Position numbers and translations under genes: made by a program. From JADJEI01 sp035328465 (lineage in GTDB: Bacteria > Bacteroidota > Ignavibacteria > Ignavibacteriales > Ignavibacteriaceae): a stretch of 62,565 bases of DNA. Of the stretch, positions 9,365 through 18,375 are shown piece after piece (within the stretch, counting starts at the first letter, position 1; each line of letters begins with the position of its first letter). Under the pieces are notes generated by a model. It was given only the letters and a program-made list of their open reading frames with translations. It was not told the DNA's origin and ran no database searches. The DNA lies in NCBI GenBank assembly GCA_035328465.1, contig DAOLIQ010000010.1:1-62565 (forward strand), in the 5' to 3' direction.

Positions 9365-9838
9365 CTATTTATATGGTTTTAATTGTGAAAAATCTTTCCC
9401 AATAATGACAGATAAATCTAAAAAATAATTTCTATTGAGCTGATCAACTATTTTATTTCTATCAACGCCGATAAGATCCGCAGTGAAATTGGCTTTGTTC
9501 TTATCACCGCTCCTGTTAATTATTATTGTGTAATCTACATCAAAGGAACGGTAATTCCCTATTTGAACTACATCAATTTTATTTTTTCTTAAATGATCTG
9601 TTATAATATCAGCCACACCGGAAGCTCCGCATGCATTTAATACCTCGACCTGGATTCCGAAACCTGATTTTAATGCATTTTGTTCTGCTTCATTTTCCGA
9701 TCGCACTAATGAAATTCTGGCAACCAAGGAATAGATGAGATAAACTATACCAATTATCAAAACAAAAATAATAAGATTAAAAACGAGATTGGAAGATTTA
9801 TCGAACTTTAAAATTACAGGGGGAGTTTTATCCTTCAC
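9365..9838 (-). CDS. LytR C-terminal-domain membrane protein
   Basis: 157 residues. A single TM helix (about 17-40) is followed by an extracytoplasmic domain that starts GIQVEVLNACGASGVAD, typical of the LytR_C domain seen at the end of LytR-CpsA-Psr cell-wall ligases. The catalytic LCP domain itself is absent, so this is a stand-alone LytR_C protein. It is encoded directly upstream of rsfS and argS on the same strand. Start codon GTG. The function is probably envelope-related but not known. Confidence 0.8.
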   Translation of the reverse strand: MKDKTPPVILKFDKSSNLVFNLIIFVLIIGIVYLIYSLVARISLVRSENEAEQNALKSGFGIQVEVLNACGASGVADIITDHLRKNKIDVVQIGNYRSFDVDYTIIINRSGDKNKANFTADLIGVDRNKIVDQLNRNYFLDLSVIIGKDFSQLKPYK

Positions 9839-9865
9839 TTAATTCCTGCGCATGAAATGGTGAAG

Positions 9866-10348
9866 TCATCTTTCATAAAACGGGTCATAATAATTATTGA
9901 ATAAACCATGGCTGTAAGGATAATAATAATTGGGGATATTTTGATATTGAACTGAAATATAAACATCATTCCAGGGTTTATAATTTATAGCTGCCCGGCT
10001 TAAGTAAATGCCTGTGAGGCTATTTGAGAAATCTTTTCCAAGCGAACTGTATGGCGAATGAACAATACTCGCATCAACTTGAACGTTTAAATTATTCGAA
10101 AGATTAAATAACATACTATTAGTGTAAACTCCAAGCGCCAAACCCTGACCTCCAAAGCCAGTGTAAGACAAACTGTAAGAATGGCTCATGTGAAATGAAT
10201 CCGAATTCAAGAAACTAAATATGGAACCACCTGTTTGCTGTGATACAATTCCTTCTTTAATGCTTTCCTCAGGAAAACCTGAGCCTTTGAATTGTGCAAA
10301 AGTATTTAGACTGAATATAGCAACCGAAACTAAAATTATTTTTCTCAT
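9866..10348 (-). CDS. Secreted/outer-membrane hypothetical protein
   Basis: I do not recognise a family. From the ATG at 10348 it has a signal peptide (RKIILVSVAIFSLNTFAQ). About 140 residues follow that are rich in Ser, Asn, Tyr and alternating hydrophobic residues, ending in a Tyr/Pro/His-rich tail, compatible with a small beta-structured outer-membrane or periplasmic protein. A TTG four codons earlier is also possible. It precedes the LytR_C gene by 27 bases on the same strand, suggesting co-transcription. Confidence 0.65.
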   Translation of the reverse strand: MRKIILVSVAIFSLNTFAQFKGSGFPEESIKEGIVSQQTGGSIFSFLNSDSFHMSHSYSLSYTGFGGQGLALGVYTNSMLFNLSNNLNVQVDASIVHSPYSSLGKDFSNSLTGIYLSRAAINYKPWNDVYISVQYQNIPNYYYPYSHGLFNNYYDPFYER

Positions 10349-10414
10349 GTAATTTCTCAATTTTATTTCAATGTTAACAAAATGAAATCAATTTGTCAAT
10401 TGATATGATTATAC

Positions 10415-10771
10415 CTAATTAATATTCTTAATTTTGTTTTGCTTATCTACGAACACTATACGAGGTTTGTGTAACTTAGCCTCTGTATCTGACATTTGTG
10501 AATATGCAATAATAATTATCTCATCACCAACATAACCTAATCTAGCAGCAGGACCGTTTAGACAAATAATCCCGCTGTCTTGTTCGCCTTCTAATGTGTA
10601 GGTCTCTAACCTTGAGCCATTATTTACATTCACAACCTGAACCTTTTCATACGGTAAAATATCCGCAGCTTCAAGCAGTTTCTTATCAACAGTTATACTT
10701 CCTTCATAATAAAGTTCTGCCTGTGTTACAGTTGCTCGGTGAATTTTTGATTTGAACATTTCTCTTGTCAT
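10415..10771 (-). CDS. panD: Aspartate 1-decarboxylase proenzyme
   Basis: PanD decarboxylates aspartate to beta-alanine for pantothenate and CoA synthesis. It is a pyruvoyl enzyme that cleaves itself. Choosing the ATG at 10771 (rather than a TTG three codons before) places the cleavage pair exactly at Gly24-Ser25 in YYEGSITVD, the canonical position. Other hallmarks are KSKIHRATVT near the start, NNGSRLETY (about 48-56) and GPAARLGYVGDEIIIIAY. The length of 118 residues is typical. It stands alone; no other pan gene is in the window. Confidence 0.95.
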   Translation of the reverse strand: MTREMFKSKIHRATVTQAELYYEGSITVDKKLLEAADILPYEKVQVVNVNNGSRLETYTLEGEQDSGIICLNGPAARLGYVGDEIIIIAYSQMSDTEAKLHKPRIVFVDKQNKIKNIN

Positions 10772-10946
10772 TATACTCAATAGTTTTTTTATTTTCGTTT
10801 GTTAATATACTTAGATGGACACCTTACTTTCAAGGTATTCTTACAGCTTAAAAGTGATTTTAATTACAAAAATCGAGGATGAAGTATTTTTAATTTTTAA
10901 TTTAGATGTTCATATTTTATATAGAATAAAAATAAAAAAATGACCA

Positions 10947-11513
10947 ATGAAAATATTAGTAATTGATAATTACGACTCGTTTACTTTTAATCTTGTTCAG
11001 TTGATAAATTTTTCGAGATATAAAATAATAATTAAGAGAAATGATGAATTAACCGAGCAATCAATAAAATTGGCTTCACCCGATAAAATATTAATTTCGC
11101 CAGGTCCAGGTAAGCCTGAATATTCTAAGGCTTCTTTGATTGCGATCAAATATTTCGGTAGCCGAATTCCTATTCTTGGTGTTTGCCTGGGGCACCAGGC
11201 AATTGCAATTGCATTTGGAGCCAAAGTTGTGAAAGCTTCTGAAATTTTACACGGCAAGACTTCTAAAATTTATCATGATGGAAATAAAATCTTTATTAAT
11301 ATGCCGCGACCTTTCTCTGCAATGCGCTATCATTCTCTAATTGTTGACAAAAATACACTGCCAAATGAATTAATGATTACTGCCGAAACTTCAGACGGAC
11401 TTGTGATGGGGATCAGACACAAGTACTTTCCAATTGAAGGAATTCAGTTTCATCCTGAATCAATTCTTACAGAAAACGGGAAAAAACTTATTAAGAATTG
11501 GCTGCTGTCTTAA
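10947..11513 (+). CDS. pabA: Glutamine amidotransferase of anthranilate/aminodeoxychorismate synthase
   Basis: Class I glutaminase subunit that supplies ammonia to TrpE or PabB. It opens MKILVIDNYDSFTFNLVQ. It has SPGPGKPE, the nucleophile loop GVCLGHQAIA with its Cys, and the His/Glu of FHPESILT near the end. Its 188 residues are typical. No trpE, pabB or other trp gene is adjacent, so the choice between PabA (folate) and TrpG (tryptophan) is not settled. The presence of folB-folK in the same window does not decide it. Confidence 0.88.
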   Translation: MKILVIDNYDSFTFNLVQLINFSRYKIIIKRNDELTEQSIKLASPDKILISPGPGKPEYSKASLIAIKYFGSRIPILGVCLGHQAIAIAFGAKVVKASEILHGKTSKIYHDGNKIFINMPRPFSAMRYHSLIVDKNTLPNELMITAETSDGLVMGIRHKYFPIEGIQFHPESILTENGKKLIKNWLLS

Positions 11514-11567
11514 TCGAATCGAAATATTTATTTATGAAAAATCATCTTGATTCAAACAGAAATAAAT

Positions 11568-12026
11568 TTATACTGCAAGACAAGCAATCATCTCAATTTC
11601 CACTGCTGCATTAATTGGGAGCTCATTAACACCAACCGCGCTTCGTGCGTGTTTTCCTTTTTCGCCGAAAAGTTTTACTAACAAGTCGGATGCGCCATTG
11701 GCAACTTTAGGCTGACCTGTGAAGTTTTCAGCGCTGTTTATGAATACTGTTACCTTAATAATCTTTTCAATCTTATCAAGACTTCCCGCAGAGTTTTTAA
11801 TCACGCTTAAACAATTCAACACACATAATTCGGCTGCGCTTCTACCCTCCTCTTCTGTTAGATCCTTTCCTATTTTTCCTTTGAATTTTAATTCGCCGCT
11901 CAATACAGGAATTTGCCCTGAAGTAAAAATTAAGTTATCTACAACAACTGCAGGCAAATACGAAGCAAGCGGGACTGGTGCATTTGGGAGTTGAAGACCA
12001 AGTTCATTTAATTTATCTTCTATCAT
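11568..12026 (-). CDS. RidA-family (YjgF/YER057c/UK114) protein
   Basis: 152 residues of the long RidA subgroup. Family features are NLIFTSGQIP near residues 32-41, the CLSVIKNSAGSLDKI helix, and GKHARSAVGVNELPINAAVEIEMIA at the end. RidA proteins deaminate reactive enamine/imine intermediates. The Arg of HARSAVG corresponds to the substrate-binding arginine. The subgroup with an N-terminal LNELGLQLPN lead is less well studied, so the exact substrate is unknown. It diverges from mazG across a 66-base spacer. Confidence 0.88.
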   Translation of the reverse strand: MIEDKLNELGLQLPNAPVPLASYLPAVVVDNLIFTSGQIPVLSGELKFKGKIGKDLTEEEGRSAAELCVLNCLSVIKNSAGSLDKIEKIIKVTVFINSAENFTGQPKVANGASDLLVKLFGEKGKHARSAVGVNELPINAAVEIEMIACLAV

Positions 12027-12092
12027 ATCAATACCTTCTCCAATTTTATTATTTTAGAAATAAAAATATTATTCAATAACTATTTAATTATA

Positions 12093-12854
12093 ATGACCAA
12101 CAAATTTACCGAATTAGTAGAGATTGTTAAAAGACTTAGAAAAGAATGCCCGTGGGATAAAGAACAAACCAATGATTCAATTAAAGCCGCGACTGTTGAG
12201 GAGGCATATGAGGTAGTTGAAGCAATAGAAAATAAAAACTTTGATGAACTGAAAAAGGAACTTGGTGATTTACTTTTGCATGTTGTATTCCATTCAGAAA
12301 TTGCAGAGGGGGATGGGAAATTTACACTTGAAGAAGTGATTGATCAATTGAAAGAAAAACTTATTCGACGTCACCCGCATATTTTTGGTGGTGTCGTGGT
12401 TAAAGATGCAGATGAAGTAAAAAGAAATTGGGAACAAATAAAAATGACTGAGGGAAGAACATCTTTATTGGAAGGGGTGCCGGAGAATCTCCCTGCACTT
12501 CATCGTGCGCACCGCCTTCAGGAAAAAGCATCAAAAGTGGGATTTGATTGGGAAAAGAAGGAGGATGTTTGGGCAAAAGTAATTGAAGAAATTAAAGAGA
12601 TGCATGATTCGGAGAAAGAAAATAATTTTAGAAAACTTGAAGAAGAAATCGGCGATGTATTTTTTGCGCTCGTTAATTATGCACGATATCTAAACGTTAA
12701 CCCCGAAAGTGCACTTCGAATGACAAACAAAAAATTCATTAAGCGTTTCAGTTATGTCGAACAAAAAATTATAGAAAGCGGAAAAACGTTAGCCGAATCG
12801 TCTTTGGAGGAAATGGATAAATATTGGAATGAATGTAAACGGTTTGAGCTATAG
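12093..12854 (+). CDS. mazG: Nucleoside triphosphate pyrophosphohydrolase MazG
   Basis: MazG hydrolyses (d)NTPs to monophosphates and pyrophosphate as house-cleaning. The 253-residue protein has the duplicated architecture. The first half holds LRKECPWDKEQTN and ELGDLLLHVVFHSEIA with the metal-binding ExxE...D pattern. The second half repeats it with KLEEEIGDVFFALVNYARY. HIFGGVVVKDADEVKRNWEQIK lies between. It ends 3 bases short of the convergent phoH stop. Confidence 0.95.
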   Translation: MTNKFTELVEIVKRLRKECPWDKEQTNDSIKAATVEEAYEVVEAIENKNFDELKKELGDLLLHVVFHSEIAEGDGKFTLEEVIDQLKEKLIRRHPHIFGGVVVKDADEVKRNWEQIKMTEGRTSLLEGVPENLPALHRAHRLQEKASKVGFDWEKKEDVWAKVIEEIKEMHDSEKENNFRKLEEEIGDVFFALVNYARYLNVNPESALRMTNKKFIKRFSYVEQKIIESGKTLAESSLEEMDKYWNECKRFEL

Positions 12855-12857
12855 ATC

Positions 12858-13817
12858 TTATTTTGAATTACCGTTAAATTTTTCGTAAGCGTTAATTATA
12901 TCTTTAACAAGTTTATGACGAACTACATCTGCTTTTTCAAAATAGACAAAACCAACCCCTTGAATTTCCTGCAATATTTCTTTTGCTTGAATTAAACCGC
13001 TGATTGCTTTTGTGGGAAGATCTATCTGAGTAATATCGCCAGTAACAATGGCTTTCGAATTTGCGCCAAGTCTGGTTAAGAACATTTTCATTTGTGTGTC
13101 GGTTGCATTTTGCGCTTCATCAAGAATTACGAATGCGTTGTTTAATGTTCTGCCGCGCATATATGCAAGCGGAACTATTTCAATTATTTTCTTTTCAAGA
13201 TAACCTTTAAGTTTTTCGGAAGGGATCATATCGTCAAGCGCATCATAAAGCGGTCGAAGGTAGGGGTCAATTTTTTCACGAAAATCACCGGGCAAAAATC
13301 CAAGACTTTCGCCAGCTTCGACTGCCGGACGAGCGAGTGTGATTTTATTTACTATACCCTTTTTTAAAGCATTAACTGCGAAAGCAACAGCAAGATAAGT
13401 TTTACCTGTTCCCGCAGGACCAATCGCGAAACAAATATCATTCTTAATTACTGCTTCTAAATATTTAACCTGTCCTGGAGTTTTTGCCTTTATAACATCA
13501 TTCTTTGTATAAAGAATAATTTTATCAAATTCCTGCTCGCTGATTACTTCTTTGCCATCAATGGTAAGATCAAGGATTGTTTCAACGTCGCGTTCAAGTA
13601 GTTTTCCGCTGGTGTTTAATGCAAACACCATCTCTTTCAAAACTTTTTCGATGATATCAATTTCTTCAACAACTCCTTTTATAGTAACAACTTCGCCCCG
13701 AACCGTAATTGTAGAATTGAATCTATCTTCGATTAATTTAAGGTTTGAATCATTAACCCCGAGCAGGTTAAGCATATCAGCATTTTCAAGTGTAATCCTT
13801 TTTTCTGCAGCAGTCAT
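12858..13817 (-). CDS. phoH: PhoH-family ATPase
   Basis: 319 residues. A KH-like PhoH N-terminal region (about 20-100) precedes an ATPase with the Walker A loop GPAGTGKT (about 137-144), LARPAVEAGESLGFLPGD, a Walker B-like FVILDEAQNAT and VTGDITQIDLP. PhoH2-type relatives are helicase/RNase-like, and PhoH is linked with RNA metabolism (ybeY and ybeZ in E. coli); no ybeY lies next to it here. A rho-independent terminator for the upstream LysM gene sits just before its start. Confidence 0.93.
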   Translation of the reverse strand: MTAAEKRITLENADMLNLLGVNDSNLKLIEDRFNSTITVRGEVVTIKGVVEEIDIIEKVLKEMVFALNTSGKLLERDVETILDLTIDGKEVISEQEFDKIILYTKNDVIKAKTPGQVKYLEAVIKNDICFAIGPAGTGKTYLAVAFAVNALKKGIVNKITLARPAVEAGESLGFLPGDFREKIDPYLRPLYDALDDMIPSEKLKGYLEKKIIEIVPLAYMRGRTLNNAFVILDEAQNATDTQMKMFLTRLGANSKAIVTGDITQIDLPTKAISGLIQAKEILQEIQGVGFVYFEKADVVRHKLVKDIINAYEKFNGNSK

Positions 13818-13837
13818 ATTTCGTTTAAAATATAAAA

Positions 13838-13865
13838 GCCCTCATCATTAAAAAATGATAAGGGC
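13838..13865 (-). terminator. Rho-independent terminator of the LysM gene
   Basis: On the minus strand GCCCT-t-ATCATT pairs with AATGAT-g-AGGGC across a short T-rich loop, with one mismatch, and a T-rich run (TTTTATATTTT) follows. It lies between the LysM gene and phoH on the same strand, so it should end the LysM transcript. Confidence 0.75.
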
Positions 13866-13903
13866 ATTATTATAGAAAATAGAATCAGCAAATCGATAAA
13901 TAC

Positions 13904-14578
13904 TTACTGAACCGGAGCTGGTTTATAATTCATTTTCAGTTTCTCGTACTTAGATTTTTCTTCTTGAGTTAACTGAGGAATTTTGAAAACTTGCTTTGGA
14001 TAAATAAGATCGGGGTTTTTAATTTGATCTCTGTTAGCGTTATAAATTACAGGCCATGCAAAAGCATTTCCATAATGCTCAGATTTTTTTGCTATGTTCC
14101 AAAGACAGTCACCTTTAACGACCGTATAATTAATTTCCTTAGATTCTTCTACCCAGTTATCAAGCATTCTCTGCAACTGGTTATGAACTTTATCATAAAA
14201 TTCAGGAAGAGCACTTATTTTATTCATCTTAAGAGCGTCAAGGTCTTTTTGTCTGTCTGCTTTAGGACCTTCTTTTCTTTTGATCATACCTTCAAGATCA
14301 GCAACGGCCTTTCTGAAGTTATCAACATCAGATTTTGTTGCCCCAACCATGGCATATAATTCGTTCATACAATCTTCGTATGGTTGAATTTCCATGGATT
14401 TTAAATTACTTACATCAGCTTTGAGTGTATTAATTTCCTGAGTAAGCATTTCAGACTTATCTCTAAGTCTTTGCATTTCAGCCTCCCACTCTTCAGTAGT
14501 CATTTCCTGAGCAATAAGGCTCGCTGAAAAGATTATCATAAGTGAGAGAACTCCGAACAAATATTTTGTCAATTTCAT
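13904..14578 (-). CDS. Exported LysM-domain protein with coiled coil
   Basis: 224 residues: a signal peptide (1-23, ending SLIAQ), a long coiled-coil-like region (about 28-150, rich in E, K, L, Q) and one LysM domain (152-201, YTVVKGDCLWNIAKKS ... YPKQVFKIP). LysM binds peptidoglycan, so this is probably a periplasmic envelope-organising protein. It has an AGGAGGT-like site just before the start (TATAGGAGGTCATAT on its strand). A small coiled-coil lipoprotein gene lies 39 bases upstream on the same strand. The pair may act together in anchoring envelope to wall. Confidence 0.82.
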   Translation of the reverse strand: MKLTKYLFGVLSLMIIFSASLIAQEMTTEEWEAEMQRLRDKSEMLTQEINTLKADVSNLKSMEIQPYEDCMNELYAMVGATKSDVDNFRKAVADLEGMIKRKEGPKADRQKDLDALKMNKISALPEFYDKVHNQLQRMLDNWVEESKEINYTVVKGDCLWNIAKKSEHYGNAFAWPVIYNANRDQIKNPDLIYPKQVFKIPQLTQEEKSKYEKLKMNYKPAPVQ

Positions 14579-14617
14579 ATATGACCTCCTATAAAGGGTT
14601 TGTTAAAAAACTTTTTA

Positions 14618-14893
14618 TTACTTAGACATTTTTTCGAGGTTGGATTTAGTCTCCTCTTTTTGCTTTTCACATTGAGCAAGTTTCAGATTTTTCTCTTGAA
14701 TTTCTTTCTCTAATGCTGTTCGTTCTTCTCTAAGCGAGTTAGCTTCTGCTTCGAGCGATGACACTTGTTTTTGTAAGTTCTGCAATTCCAGCATCTGTGC
14801 TTCACTAACGCCGCCACATCCGGTCATAAGGGCAACTGTTGTAGTTAGAACACCGGCAAGAATTACGCTTCTTAGATTCTTCAATAATTTCAT
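14618..14893 (-). CDS. Small coiled-coil lipoprotein
   Basis: 91 residues. The signal peptide ends in a lipobox-like LMTGC (Cys at 26), followed by GGVSEAQ. The rest is an uninterrupted heptad-like coiled coil ending in Lys (ALEKEIQEKNLKLAQCEK region). The architecture resembles the Braun-type Lpp and similar small lipoproteins, although no sequence identity is claimed. It precedes the LysM protein gene and has a clear GGAGG ribosome-binding site. It is likely outer-membrane anchored and periplasmic. Confidence 0.78.
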   Translation of the reverse strand: MKLLKNLRSVILAGVLTTTVALMTGCGGVSEAQMLELQNLQKQVSSLEAEANSLREERTALEKEIQEKNLKLAQCEKQKEETKSNLEKMSK

Positions 14894-15033
14894 ATAGTAA
14901 CCTCCGATTAATTATGTTAATTGTTCACTGTTAAAATATCATTTTGAAAGTTTTTTATCAATAAAAAGATATTTTTTATTTAATTTTTTTTAAGCGAATA
15001 GTGCGATTTAGCAAGGATTTTCAAGGCATAAAT

Positions 15034-15714
15034 TTATATCAATCTTTTTTCAACAAAACTTGTATAACCATTTCCTGCAATTATTAGGTGATCAAATACT
15101 GGAATATCCAAAATCTTTCCAGACTCCACAATTTTTTTTGTGATACCAATGTCTTCATTGCTTGGTTCTAAATTGCCGCTTGGATGATTATGGATTAAAA
15201 TAACACTGGCAGCAGAATTTTCTATTGCACTTTTGAATACTTCTCGCGGATGTACTACACTTGAATTTAGATTCCCGATTGAAATAGTATCCCACTTGAT
15301 TATTTTGTTCCCTGAATTAAGAGAAACGACTATAAATCTTTCTTTTAATTCATCGTGTAAAAGGGGAATAAAAATTTCAGCAACTTCTACTGGTGAAGTA
15401 ATTTTTTTATTAGAGAACCATTTACTTTGATGAAGTATTCTCCTGCTGATTTCAAACGCCGCAAGAAGTGTAGCGGCTTTATCTTTACCTACTCCTTTTT
15501 GTTTTTTCAATACAAAGGGAGTCTTAGTGGCAAGTACTGCAAGATTGCCTTCTGAGTCTATTAAATCCTGAGCTACTTTAATAACAGACTTCCCTTTTGT
15601 TCCTGTTCTCAGCAGGATTGCAAGTAGTTCGGCATCCGTAAGGCTCTGAGCGCCTCGCAACACCAACTTTTCACGAGGTCTATCTTCTAATGGGAGTTCT
15701 TTAACTCTGCTCAT
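15034..15714 (-). CDS. radC: RadC-family JAB-domain protein
   Basis: 226 residues: an N-terminal helix-hairpin-helix-like region (LPLEDRPREKL, LRGAQSLTDAELLAILLRTG) and a C-terminal JAB/MPN metalloprotease-like domain with HNHPSGNLEPSNED (about 176-189), carrying the His-x-His and Asp zinc ligands. Despite its name a DNA repair role is not established for the family. An AGGGTG-like site precedes the ATG. It starts 17 bases after the stop of the LpoA-like gene and is probably in the same operon. Confidence 0.93.
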   Translation of the reverse strand: MSRVKELPLEDRPREKLVLRGAQSLTDAELLAILLRTGTKGKSVIKVAQDLIDSEGNLAVLATKTPFVLKKQKGVGKDKAATLLAAFEISRRILHQSKWFSNKKITSPVEVAEIFIPLLHDELKERFIVVSLNSGNKIIKWDTISIGNLNSSVVHPREVFKSAIENSAASVILIHNHPSGNLEPSNEDIGITKKIVESGKILDIPVFDHLIIAGNGYTSFVEKRLI

Positions 15715-15731
15715 TCACCCTCCTTCGATTT

Positions 15732-17474
15732 TTAATCCGAACGGAATTTATCCACGAGTTCAAAAATTCCATCTCTAAATCTTACGATGTTGATATATTT
15801 ATTAATTCTATTCGAATCGAATGAAATATTATTATGATATCCGTTACTAATTACCCCTGAAATCATTTTCATCTTGATATTGCTTCTGTCGTTATGAATA
15901 TTTCGCAAAATAGTTAGAACGTATTTTCCGGTATCGTAGCCATACAAAACATTTCTTCCAGGTTGATAACCGGTGAGATTTGAAAATGATTTTGAAAAAA
16001 TATCGAAGCTGCTATCCTGAAAGTCAATAAAATAATCTGAAGTAAAAGTAAGTTTATTACTTAGCGATGAAACAGATTCAATATCCTTAACAAGATACCA
16101 ATCCTGATTTCCATAGATAGGAAGATCTATCCCCCCGGAATAAAGTTGAGAAAGAAGAATTGAGGCATCGCTTTTATCAGAAAGTGGAACATATATTCCT
16201 TCTATCTGCTTGGCGACTGAAAATATCTTAGCTATCTGCGAACTGAAATCATAGTTATCTTTCCGATAAGTTTCCCTCATAACTATTTCACCGCCGAGAT
16301 TTTCAAATTCAGTTATAAAAGATGCAGCGAGAAGGGGTGAGTAATTATCAATAGAATTAAACACAGCCATTCGATGTTTGTCTTCTACATAGTAAAGATA
16401 TTGTGCGAGCATTCTTCCCCGTTCTGCAATGGGAGGGTTTGCCTGAAAAAAATTATCAGAGATCATTGTTAAGTCAGCATCTGTAGCAGTTGGCGAAATA
16501 ATCGGAATGTCAGTATCTTTTAGTGCCTCGAGCGTCATTCGAACTTCATCGGAGAAGATTGGTCCAATAATACATTTGACTGATTCATTATGAATTAACT
16601 CTTCTTTTATTTCACTTATTTTCTGCCCATCGGTCGAAGAAGGCTTAACTAGCAAACCGATTTTATCTTTCCTGCTTTTATTAAATTCTGAAAAGGCAAA
16701 TTTAATTCCGTCAAGGATTTCATCGCCCGCAGATTTGTTTAACGGATCGCTAATTTCTGATAAGGGAAGCAGCACAGCCACCACTGTACCTTCTCCGCTA
16801 CTCCCAATATTCAAGTCGCTGCCTTTTAAATTTTCTGCCGCTGCTCTTTCTTCCGCCGTTGGATACCTTGTTATAATTTCAGATATCGCTCTGATGGAAT
16901 TTATAGTGTCGTTTTCTTTCTGATAGGCTTTTGCCAGAAGCAGCAATAAAAAGGGTTTAAGTTTAGAGGAGGTTAATTCATCTGTAATTTTTTTTACCTG
17001 ATAGGAGTTGAAATAATTGATGGAGATTTGTTCGGCTATTTTTTTTGCCTCTGCATAATTTGAACTTGAAGCAGTTTGCTCAATAAGCTGAAGCAGGGAC
17101 TTAAAACTTTCCTCATATTTTTCCTGCTTAAGAAAAATATTTGCAATAAGAAATTGTGCTTCATCCGCATATTTAGTTTCGGGGTAATCTTTTAGAAATT
17201 TATTTGTTAAACTAAGCGAATTGAAGTAGTTGGATTCTTCAAATTCAATTTTACAGAGAAAAAAAATTGAGGCTGTCGTTTTAGCATTTGGCTCATATAA
17301 TGAAACAATTCTATTAAAAATGACAGCAGCATCTTCATATTGACCTTTTTCAAATAAATTGACGGCAACATTGAATTCAGAATTAATTTTTTCCTGCTTT
17401 TCATCCACTTGGGAGAAACTTTTCTGAGTCAACAAAAGAATAATTGTAAAAAGTATTAAACGAATTTTATTCAT
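15732..17474 (-). CDS. Exported TPR plus type I periplasmic-binding-fold protein (LpoA/YraM-like architecture)
   Basis: 580 residues. A signal peptide (1-21) precedes TPR-like helices (about 28-210; AVNLFEKGQYEDAAVIFNRI). A domain with the fold of branched-chain amino acid receptors follows (about 228-578; VVAVLLPLSE, IIGPIFSDEVRMTLE, PIISPTATDADLT). TPR followed by a type I binding fold is the layout of the penicillin-binding-protein activator LpoA, but that protein is a gammaproteobacterial lipoprotein and this one has no lipobox. A peptidoglycan or ligand-sensing role is inference. It overlaps the upstream TPR gene by 8 bases. Confidence 0.72.
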   Translation of the reverse strand: MNKIRLILFTIILLLTQKSFSQVDEKQEKINSEFNVAVNLFEKGQYEDAAVIFNRIVSLYEPNAKTTASIFFLCKIEFEESNYFNSLSLTNKFLKDYPETKYADEAQFLIANIFLKQEKYEESFKSLLQLIEQTASSSNYAEAKKIAEQISINYFNSYQVKKITDELTSSKLKPFLLLLLAKAYQKENDTINSIRAISEIITRYPTAEERAAAENLKGSDLNIGSSGEGTVVAVLLPLSEISDPLNKSAGDEILDGIKFAFSEFNKSRKDKIGLLVKPSSTDGQKISEIKEELIHNESVKCIIGPIFSDEVRMTLEALKDTDIPIISPTATDADLTMISDNFFQANPPIAERGRMLAQYLYYVEDKHRMAVFNSIDNYSPLLAASFITEFENLGGEIVMRETYRKDNYDFSSQIAKIFSVAKQIEGIYVPLSDKSDASILLSQLYSGGIDLPIYGNQDWYLVKDIESVSSLSNKLTFTSDYFIDFQDSSFDIFSKSFSNLTGYQPGRNVLYGYDTGKYVLTILRNIHNDRSNIKMKMISGVISNGYHNNISFDSNRINKYINIVRFRDGIFELVDKFRSD

Positions 17475-18375
17475 TTGAATTAATATTTTTTTCCTGATAA
17501 ATTAATTTTTCAAGCGGCTCAATAAATCTTCTTTTTTTTGGTTCTAATTTTACAGCTAATTCATAATACTTCAATGCTTCGTTAATATTATTTTGTTGAA
17601 GATAAACCTCTGCTAATAGATAACAGGCTTCAGGAGCAATATTTTCAGAATGATTTACAAAAAACAGCAGCGAGGATTCCGCTTTTTTATGATTTTGTAA
17701 TTTAAAATAAATTTTACCTGCCCAAAAATTTATGGCAGGATCGCTGGGCTGAACAGCAAGGGCTTTTTCAATATGAGTAACAGCATGCTCTATCATTTCC
17801 AATTCATAACAAACAATTCCGTAGAGCATATTAAATGTATCGTCATAGTAGAAAGTCTTTTCATATTTTTTTAACAACTTAAGTGCATCAGAATACTCGT
17901 TAAGTTGAATTTGGGATTTAAGTAATAAGAATACTGATTCAGGTTCCAATTTAGACTTGATAATTTTCATGTATCTTTTCAAGTGAAGAGCCGCGTGTTG
18001 ATATTCTTGTAGCATGAAATGAGCGTACCCAATCAGAAATGAAACTTCGGGAATATCTTCCGGCAAAATAAAACTTAGTGCATTAATCGCCTCATCCCAT
18101 TTAGAATTTCGCAGCAAAAATTCTCCAAAGTACATTATCCCATATTTATCGTCAGGATAATTTGCTGTGTAATTTTTTAGTATTTCAATTGCAGGATTAA
18201 TATTTCCCATCGCTTCACACACTTCGCTATAAAAAACGTAAGAGTCAAGCTCATCCTCAAACTCTTCAATTAGCGAATTACATATTTGAAAAGCATGAAG
18301 TAAATTTCCTTCTTCTTTATAGCGCTCCACCTGAGCGACAAGTGCCCTAAGTTTTGCTTTTTTTTCTATTCCCAT
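17467..18375 (-). CDS. Cytoplasmic TPR-repeat protein
   Basis: 302 residues, no signal peptide, built almost entirely of TPR units. Clear ones are GNLLHAFQICNSLIEEFEDE near the start, DTFNMLYGIVCYELEMIEHAVTHIEKALAVQP and ACYLLAEVYLQQNNINEALKYYELAVKLEP near the end. The function is probably protein-protein scaffolding. It overlaps guaA upstream by 10 bases and the LpoA-like gene downstream by 8 bases. guaA, this gene, the LpoA-like gene and radC therefore look like one tightly packed operon. Confidence 0.8.
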   Translation of the reverse strand: MGIEKKAKLRALVAQVERYKEEGNLLHAFQICNSLIEEFEDELDSYVFYSEVCEAMGNINPAIEILKNYTANYPDDKYGIMYFGEFLLRNSKWDEAINALSFILPEDIPEVSFLIGYAHFMLQEYQHAALHLKRYMKIIKSKLEPESVFLLLKSQIQLNEYSDALKLLKKYEKTFYYDDTFNMLYGIVCYELEMIEHAVTHIEKALAVQPSDPAINFWAGKIYFKLQNHKKAESSLLFFVNHSENIAPEACYLLAEVYLQQNNINEALKYYELAVKLEPKKRRFIEPLEKLIYQEKNINSNE

